Shown here: positions 48,120 through 53,057 of the stretch, piece after piece
How the letters are laid out: every line of letters begins with the position of its first letter
Numbering within the stretch: position 1 is the first letter of the stretch
Source: an uncultured Bacteroidia bacterium
GTDB lineage: Bacteria; Bacteroidota; Bacteroidia; Bacteroidales; F082
Reading direction: 5' to 3'
DNA: 53,057 bases
Assembly (NCBI GenBank): GCA_902767725.1
Contig: CACXIM010000014.1
Location: 1 to 53,057 of the forward strand
The notes under the pieces: model-generated
What the model saw: only the letters and a program-made list of their open reading frames with translations
What the model was told of the DNA's origin: nothing
The model's database searches: none
Made by a program: the position numbers and the translations under genes

Positions 48120-49748
48120 TTAACGTAAAACAATCTTCGTGTTGACTTCTTCGTAACCATTCTGTGCCTTCAACAAATAGAGGCCCTTCGGTTGTCCGCT
48201 GATATCAAGAGTTGCATGTGATTCGGTAAGTTGTTCCAACACTTTTCTGCCAGTGATGTCAAACACTTTTACTTGCCATTGGCCTTGGCCCAAATTGAGG
48301 TTGACGATGCCCGTGGTCGGATTGGGCGACACGCAGACAGCCGCTAATCCATCCTCTTCCACCGCCACATAACCATCGCAATGGAGCTCAGTAGCCAACT
48401 CGTAGGTAAACCTTCCAGAGGAGTTGCCGCCATTGAAGACTACCGCTCCATTGGAGTCTTTCACCTGGAAGAAGCCACCGCCCATGCCTTCACCAGCCGC
48501 ATCGTACACGGTAAGACGATAACAGGCCTCATGAGGCAAAACGACGTTTTCTCTATAGACGTGGTTGGCTTGCTCGTAGGTAAAATGATACAAGACCTCT
48601 TCCGTATCCATGTTTTTAATTTCAAACGACGTGTTTTCGGGATGCGGGCCCGTCTTCAACTGCAAAAGCAAGGCACCATCCACGGTAACCGGCTCGCCCA
48701 ATGCGACACCCGCTACATTGTCGGCCATGAACTCGTCGGCATGGCCATTGGGCATCTCCACAAAGAATTGCAAAGTACCCGTGGTTTCAGCCACAAAGTC
48801 GTCCATCACCATTTCGACCGTATCACCCTGGGGCAACGTGCCGTTCCAAGTTTGGCTATGGCTCCTCAAACCGTCAAAGACACGTACCTCAAACGAGTTA
48901 ATGGTCTCGTGACCGAAATTCTTCACCTTCAGACGTGGATGTTGCATACCAGAGCAGTTCTTGACCACAACATTGTCAATTCCTTGCAGGACCAGGTCAT
49001 AATCCAAATCCAAGGCTGTGGACATACGAACGGCTTGGTAAACCTCTTTTGTACTACCCGAGTAATTCTGCACCCAAGCCGTCAAATAGCAGTCTTCCTT
49101 GGGCCAGTTCATCTCAAAGGTCTCACTGATATTCATTGTGGGGCCTGTGAAAGGTGTACCCGTTTGCGTGGGTATCATGTCACGACACACATGGTGCAAG
49201 CCCTGCATGCCTTGCCAGCTCACATCGATATTGCATTGGGTCAAGGCGATGAAAACGCGCACATCGTTGCCGCTGCAATCACCCACTTGGTTGACAGTGC
49301 AATTCACACGGCAGGTATTACCTTCCACACACTCATAACTCAAGTCGATGGTGAACGGGCTGGCCACGTCAATGCGTTGGTTGTAGTAATTTCTGTAAGA
49401 GGAATACATATTCTCACTGGCGCTACCGCCACCTGATTTGGTATAAATGCCATCAACCTTCAATGTCGGATAACTGTTGATGCCATAATAGCTGGCGCGT
49501 GCATTGGTCTCGTTGGTGTAATACAGATCGGTGGAAAACGCCGGAGTATGATAGGCAACTGGAGCGATGGCCAAGCCTTCCTCCATCATCTGAGCGATGC
49601 CGTTGGCTGCGGCAGGGCAATATGGGCAGCGAACACCGGTGAAAACTTCAAAAAGCACACACTCACGTGCCACATTGTCTTTGCTTTGGGCAAACGCCGT
49701 CGAGAACAATCCTATCGCAACGGCAAAGAAAAGTACAGTCTTCTTCAT
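48120..49748 (-). CDS. T9SS-secreted Omp28-related protein with thioredoxin-like domain
   Basis: 542 residues from ATG 49748. Signal peptide (VLFFAVAIGLFSTAFAQ), a thioredoxin-like Omp28 domain (VLFEVFTGVRCPYCPAAANGI with a CPYC pair, AYHTP, YYGINSYPTLKVDGIY), then Ig-like strands and a T9SS type A domain (VSPNPTTGIVNLNLG, VKVFDITGRKVLEQ, PKGLYLLKAQNG, KIVLR). Related Omp28 proteins are surface proteins of Porphyromonas. The CPYC motif suggests thiol chemistry but this is not shown for the family. First gene of the probable operon with 47386 and 46710. Confidence 0.85.
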   Translation of the reverse strand: MKKTVLFFAVAIGLFSTAFAQSKDNVARECVLFEVFTGVRCPYCPAAANGIAQMMEEGLAIAPVAYHTPAFSTDLYYTNETNARASYYGINSYPTLKVDGIYTKSGGGSASENMYSSYRNYYNQRIDVASPFTIDLSYECVEGNTCRVNCTVNQVGDCSGNDVRVFIALTQCNIDVSWQGMQGLHHVCRDMIPTQTGTPFTGPTMNISETFEMNWPKEDCYLTAWVQNYSGSTKEVYQAVRMSTALDLDYDLVLQGIDNVVVKNCSGMQHPRLKVKNFGHETINSFEVRVFDGLRSHSQTWNGTLPQGDTVEMVMDDFVAETTGTLQFFVEMPNGHADEFMADNVAGVALGEPVTVDGALLLQLKTGPHPENTSFEIKNMDTEEVLYHFTYEQANHVYRENVVLPHEACYRLTVYDAAGEGMGGGFFQVKDSNGAVVFNGGNSSGRFTYELATELHCDGYVAVEEDGLAAVCVSPNPTTGIVNLNLGQGQWQVKVFDITGRKVLEQLTESHATLDISGQPKGLYLLKAQNGYEEVNTKIVLR

Positions 49749-49777
49749 AGTTAATCGATTTATTAAATTTATAGCCG

Positions 49778-49785
49778 CAAAAATA
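49778..49785 (-). promoter_or_regulatory. Promoter -7 box for the Omp28-like gene
   Basis: TATTTTTG followed by CGGC on the minus strand, 29 nt before ATG 49748. Confidence 0.6.
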
Positions 49786-49826
49786 AGAAGTTTTTTGTGT
49801 TGACCAACCAAATCCGTAAGATTTCT

Positions 49827-49834
49827 TAATTTTG
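49827..49834 (+). promoter_or_regulatory. Promoter -7 box for the second EamA gene
   Basis: TAATTTTG followed by CCCC, 54 nt before ATG 49889. Confidence 0.5.
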
Positions 49835-49888
49835 CCCCGCAAAAAAAACCAACATCTATACTCAAAAGGTTGGGAATAATTTATGTAA

Positions 49889-50815
49889 ATGAAAGAAAAC
49901 CAGAAAAATACAAAACTCATAGGAGCCATTGCCGTTGCGCTATCCGCCATGCTTTGGGGCACCGACGGTATCCTTCTGACTCCACAACTCTACAACCTCA
50001 ACACAGCTTTCGTGGTCTTCGTCATCCACCTCTTCCCATTTTTGCTGATGAATGTGTTTTTCTTCAGGGAATACCGTCACTTGAAGACCATGACGCGCTC
50101 CGACTTGATCTATTTCCTTCTCATCGCCTTGTTTGGCGGCGCCTTGGGCACCTTGGCCATCGTCAAGTCGCTGTTTCTGTTGCATTTCAACAGCCTGTCA
50201 GTCATTGTACTGCTGCAAAAGCTGCAACCCGTCTTCGCCGTTATCTTGGCGCGCATCATCTTGAAAGAGAGGATCAAGAGGCACTTCGCACTATGGGCTG
50301 TCGTCGCTCTAGTTGGTGGCTATTTCCTCACCTTCGGATGGTCACTTCCTGATTTCAGCACCGAAGGCATCACCACTGTCTATGCGGCTTTGCTCTCGCT
50401 GTTGGCTGCCTTCTCCTTCGGTAGTTCGACGGTGTTTTCCAAGAAGATCCTAGGCAACTATTCCTTTGTCAGCTCCACCTTCTTCCGCTATGGCTTCACC
50501 ACCTTGATCATGCTGGTCATCGTGCTGTTCAGCGGCCATATCGGCGATTTCTCGCAGGTGACGCCTCGCAACTGGCTCTTCATCGCCCTCATCGGCCTGA
50601 CCACAGGCTCGGGTGCCATCTTCTTGTATTACTATGGTTTACGCCACGTAAGGGCCTCGCTATCCACCTTCCTTGAGTTGATGTACCCCATCACAGCCGT
50701 GGTGTTGGACTATTTTGTCAACGGCACCAAATATTCGCCCGTGCAGTGGGCTGCGGCCTTCGTGATGATGTTTGCGATTGTGATGTTGAATGTTAGTGGA
50801 AGAGAACGCGAATAG
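49889..50815 (+). CDS. EamA/DMT-family membrane transporter
   Basis: 308 residues, ten predicted membrane helices in two EamA halves: AIAVALSAMLWGTDGILL at the start, QKLQPVFAVILARIILKERIKRHFALWAVVALVGGYFL closing the first half, and LRHVRASLSTFLELMYPITAVVLDYF in the second. Substrate unknown. Not closely similar to the EamA protein at 12367, so not a recent copy. Its stop codon shares its last base with the start of the 127-bp palindromic element. Confidence 0.85.
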   Translation: MKENQKNTKLIGAIAVALSAMLWGTDGILLTPQLYNLNTAFVVFVIHLFPFLLMNVFFFREYRHLKTMTRSDLIYFLLIALFGGALGTLAIVKSLFLLHFNSLSVIVLLQKLQPVFAVILARIILKERIKRHFALWAVVALVGGYFLTFGWSLPDFSTEGITTVYAALLSLLAAFSFGSSTVFSKKILGNYSFVSSTFFRYGFTTLIMLVIVLFSGHIGDFSQVTPRNWLFIALIGLTTGSGAIFLYYYGLRHVRASLSTFLELMYPITAVVLDYFVNGTKYSPVQWAAAFVMMFAIVMLNVSGRERE

Positions 50816-50941
50816 ATTCCCTTCGGGAATGGCTTATCTTTTGCGGGTTAAACTGCGGCGGCTTCAGGCATCTTCAAAATTGAAAAATCATCAAGCCGCC
50901 GCTTATTACAATTAAGCCCTACTCCATTCCCGAAGGGAATC
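50815..50941. repeat. 127-bp nested palindromic element
   Basis: The outer arms of 18 bp (50815-50832 and 50924-50941) are perfect complements, and each arm is itself a small hairpin (ATTCCC-TTC-GGGAAT). An inner pair GCGGCGGCTT/AAGCCGCCGC (50855-50864, 50893-50902) encloses TTCAA..TTGAA. It could fold as one long stem or as three separate hairpins. No T-tract. No open frame of note. Confidence 0.75.
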
Positions 50942-50993
50942 TCATCACAACCATAATTGTCCACCAACTCTACTAATTATTCCCATTTTTGTC

Positions 50994-51001
50994 TACCTTT
51001 G
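50994..51001 (+). promoter_or_regulatory. Promoter -7 box for the DUF2007 gene
   Basis: TACCTTTG followed by CAGCG, 24 nt before ATG 51026. Confidence 0.6.
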
Positions 51002-51025
51002 CAGCGTCATCAAAAAACTAACATC

Positions 51026-51268
51026 ATGGACAACGAAATCAAGTGCATTTATTCCGGTTCCTTAGTCAATGCTGAGTTTATTGGCAGCGTGTTGGAGGAG
51101 AACGACATCAAGTTCCTTATCCGCAACTTCCAAGAAGAAAGCCTCGTGGCAGGTTGGGCGGCAGGCACAATCAAGGGCGATGCCTCGGTGTTTGTTTTCA
51201 CCGAGGACTACGACAAAGCCATGCTGCTCTTGGATGAGATCAATGCTGCAGAGATGGAAGGAGAATAA
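51026..51268 (+). CDS. Small DUF2007-type signal-transducing-like protein
   Basis: 80 residues from ATG 51026. The pattern IYSGSLVNAEFIGSVLEENDIKFLIRNF..., then VFVFTEDYDKAMLLLDEI matches DUF2007, a ferredoxin-like fold in which A.. .L...GI combines with a C-terminal V...D...A...L strand-helix. Cytoplasmic; function unknown. The upstream in-frame Met (50957) precedes the -7 box and is not used. Confidence 0.8.
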   Translation: MDNEIKCIYSGSLVNAEFIGSVLEENDIKFLIRNFQEESLVAGWAAGTIKGDASVFVFTEDYDKAMLLLDEINAAEMEGE

Positions 51269-51322
51269 CCGTTTCCTCCCTTTTTTAAGCCTTGATGGCT
51301 TTAATACTTCTCAAAAACAAAA

Positions 51323-51356
51323 AAAGCCAAGAAGCGCTTTCGCACTCCTTGGCTTT
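51323..51356 (-). terminator. Rho-independent terminator of clpB
   Basis: AAAGCCAAG (51323-51331) pairs with CTTGGCTTT (51348-51356), with an inner GCG/CGC extension. On the minus strand it is followed by a long T-run (51325-51311), 20 nt after the clpB stop. On the plus strand it could also end the DUF2007 transcript weakly. Confidence 0.88.
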
Positions 51357-51376
51357 GCATTTTCATTGGCAAAGGC

Positions 51377-53057
51377 TTAATTCCTGAAAATCAGTCCATC
51401 GCCTTGCACATCCACGATAATGGTCTTCGTCTTGTCGACCGACTCGGCCAAAATCATCTTCGAGAGCGAGTTGAGCAACTCACGCTGCATCATACGCTTC
51501 ACAGGACGCGCACCGTACTGCGGGTTGTAGCTCTGCTTTGCGATAAAGTCGACCGCGGCATCGGTGATGTCGATCTTGATGTCATTGGCGGCCAGCATCT
51601 TCTGCACGCTGCGGAACTGCATCCTCACGATGTCGGCAATCTGGCTCTCGTCCAAAGGTTTGAACATGATGATGTCGTCGACACGGTTCAGAAACTCAGG
51701 TCGCATGAACTGCTTCAGCTGCTCCATCACCTCGTTACGGGTCTTCTCGAAGACCTCCTCGTCATTGCTGCCATTCAGCAGGGCGAAGTTGTCCTGGATA
51801 ATGTTAGCGCCGATGTTGGAGGTCATGATGACGATGGTGTTCTTGAAGTCCACCGTACGGCCCTTGTTGTCGGTCAGACGGCCGTCGTCAAGCACCTGCA
51901 ACAGGATATTGAACACATCGGGGTGTGCCTTCTCAATTTCATCCAACAGGATGACCGAATACGGCTTACGACGCACAGCCTCAGTCAATTGGCCACTCTC
52001 TTCGTAGCCCACATATCCTGGAGGCGCTCCGATGAGCCGCGACACCGTGTGACGCTCCTGGTACTCCGACATGTCGATACGCACCATGGCGTTCTCATCG
52101 TCGAACAGGAACTCAGCCAAGGCCTTGGCCAGCTCGGTCTTACCCACGCCTGTGGTACCCATGAAGATGAAGGAACCGATAGGACGTTTGGCGTCCTGCA
52201 AGCCAGCACGGCTACGACGGATGGCATCGCTCACGGCGGTGATAGCCTCATCCTGACCCACCACACGTTTGTGCAGCTCGTCTTCGAGGTGCAGCAGCTT
52301 CTCACGTTCGCTCTGCATCATCTTGTTGACCGGGATGCCCGTCCAACGCGACACGATCTCTGCCACGTCGTCGGCACCGACTTCCTCGTCCACCAGCGGG
52401 TGATCGCCTTGTGCCGCGTTCAAGTCGGCCTTGGCCTTCTCGATGGCGGCCTCAGCCTCGCGGATCTTGCCGTAACGCAACTCAGCCACACGGCCATAGT
52501 CACCGTCACGCTCAGCCACCTCGGCTTGGTGCTTGTAGGTCTCTATGTTGCTCTTCTCCTTCTGGATGAGTTCCACGTAGTTGCGTTCGGTCTCCCACTT
52601 GGCCTTGATGGCGGAGCGTTTGTCGTTTAGTTCGGCCAACTCCTTCCCTATCTCCTCCACCTTCTTGGTGTCGTTCTCGCGCTTGATGGCCTCGCGTTCG
52701 ATTTCCAACTGACGGATGGCACGTTCCACGTCTTCAAGCTCCTCAGGCATCGAGTCGATTTGTAGCCTCAAACGTGAGGCAGCTTCGTCGATCAAGTCGA
52801 TGGCCTTATCGGGCAGGAAACGATCGGAGATGTAACGCACCGACAGCTGCACGGCCGAGATGATGGCCTCGTCCAAGATACGGATGTGGTGGTGGGTCTC
52901 GTAACGTTCCTTCAAGCCACGCAGGATACTGATGGCCGAAGCTTCGTCGGGCTCGTCAATCATGACCTTCTGGAAACGACGCTCCAGTGCCTTGTCCTTC
53001 TCGAAATACTGTTGGTATTCCTTCAAGGTGGTGGCACCGATGGCACGCAACTCGCCA
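51377..53057 (-). CDS. clpB: ClpB disaggregase (C-terminal ~560 residues; 5' end outside window)
   Basis: The frame is open to the right edge, where it reads GELRAIGATTLKEYQQYFEKD, i.e. the sensor-1 region of the first AAA+ domain; the Walker A and B of that domain lie outside. Seen here: arginine fingers ALERRFQK, the coiled-coil M-domain (about 100-200 of the visible part), the second AAA+ domain with GTTGVGKTELAK, pore loop GAPPGYVGYEE, Walker B VILLDEIEKAH, sensor TSNIGAN and RPEFLNRVD, and the C-terminal oligomerisation domain. ClpB solubilises protein aggregates with DnaK. The canonical features contrast with the ClpV-like paralogue at 2058-4664. Terminator at 51323-51356. Confidence 0.95.
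   Translation of the reverse strand, partial: GELRAIGATTLKEYQQYFEKDKALERRFQKVMIDEPDEASAISILRGLKERYETHHHIRILDEAIISAVQLSVRYISDRFLPDKAIDLIDEAASRLRLQIDSMPEELEDVERAIRQLEIEREAIKRENDTKKVEEIGKELAELNDKRSAIKAKWETERNYVELIQKEKSNIETYKHQAEVAERDGDYGRVAELRYGKIREAEAAIEKAKADLNAAQGDHPLVDEEVGADDVAEIVSRWTGIPVNKMMQSEREKLLHLEDELHKRVVGQDEAITAVSDAIRRSRAGLQDAKRPIGSFIFMGTTGVGKTELAKALAEFLFDDENAMVRIDMSEYQERHTVSRLIGAPPGYVGYEESGQLTEAVRRKPYSVILLDEIEKAHPDVFNILLQVLDDGRLTDNKGRTVDFKNTIVIMTSNIGANIIQDNFALLNGSNDEEVFEKTRNEVMEQLKQFMRPEFLNRVDDIIMFKPLDESQIADIVRMQFRSVQKMLAANDIKIDITDAAVDFIAKQSYNPQYGARPVKRMMQRELLNSLSKMILAESVDKTKTIIVDVQGDGLIFRN

Noticed and set aside
48381-49436. 351-residue plus-strand open frame opposite the Omp28-like gene
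   Set aside because: The minus strand carries a coherent Omp28/T9SS protein; the plus-strand product shows no domain.
51404-52630. 408-residue plus-strand open frame opposite clpB
   Set aside because: Shadow of the highly conserved clpB sequence.
51377-53057. clpB considered as a truncated or broken gene
   Set aside because: The frame is open to the window edge and begins mid-domain with conserved sequence, so it is cut by the window, not by mutation.

Overview
The window looks like chromosomal DNA of a member of the Bacteroidota, most likely Bacteroidales (inference). The signs are -7 boxes of the TAnnTTTG type in front of most transcription units, almost no Shine-Dalgarno sequences, SCxx-type lipobox signal peptides, five proteins with type IX secretion (T9SS) type A C-terminal domains (one damaged), a fused FeoAB, a Bacteroidota-type T6SS cluster, and a BtuG-like B12 surface protein. 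I see no phage, plasmid, insertion sequence, CRISPR array, rRNA or tRNA.

Layout. 1-4664 (minus): edge of a subtype iii T6SS cluster, in transcription order ClpV-like ATPase, TssB, TssC and the first 33 codons of a TssD/Hcp-like tube protein. 4820-8331 (minus): NarL-type response regulator, TPR-sensor histidine kinase and a BadF/N-acetylglucosamine kinase-like protein. 8499-20225: speA, acyl-CoA ligase, EamA transporter, dGTPase-like protein with a secreted partner, FeoAB with its small Cys-rich partner, and a lipoprotein. 20289-25365 (minus): a cobalamin-riboswitch operon coding for two secreted proteins (one carrying two near-identical copies of a domain), a BtuG-like lipoprotein, a 54-residue CWC protein and a BtuF-like binding protein. 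25450-30037: a large propeller/InlB-repeat T9SS protein converging on a T9SS subtilisin. 30168-38117: trmD, rplS, a lipoprotein, a GltS-type symporter, a split chromate transporter pair, a GLPGLI-PNGase F fusion, aroC and smpB. 38171-51268: envelope proteins (barrel-like protein, beta-helix lipoprotein, M23 peptidase, an LTA synthase-family protein that has lost catalytic residues), a YciH/SUI1 factor, MscS, a hydrolase, an Omp28-like T9SS protein, an EamA transporter and a DUF2007 protein. 51377-53057 (minus): clpB, its 5' end outside the window.

The parts most worth attention are the B12 operon, where the presumed capture proteins carry T9SS domains and one has a damaged domain end; the LTA-synthase-like pseudoenzyme; the GLPGLI-PNGase F fusion; the degenerate first ATPase domain of the T6SS ClpV; and many short palindromic repeats, two of which lie inside open reading frames. 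Several genes appear to be transcribed from promoters whose -7 box sits only 4-5 nt before the start codon, so their mRNAs should be leaderless.
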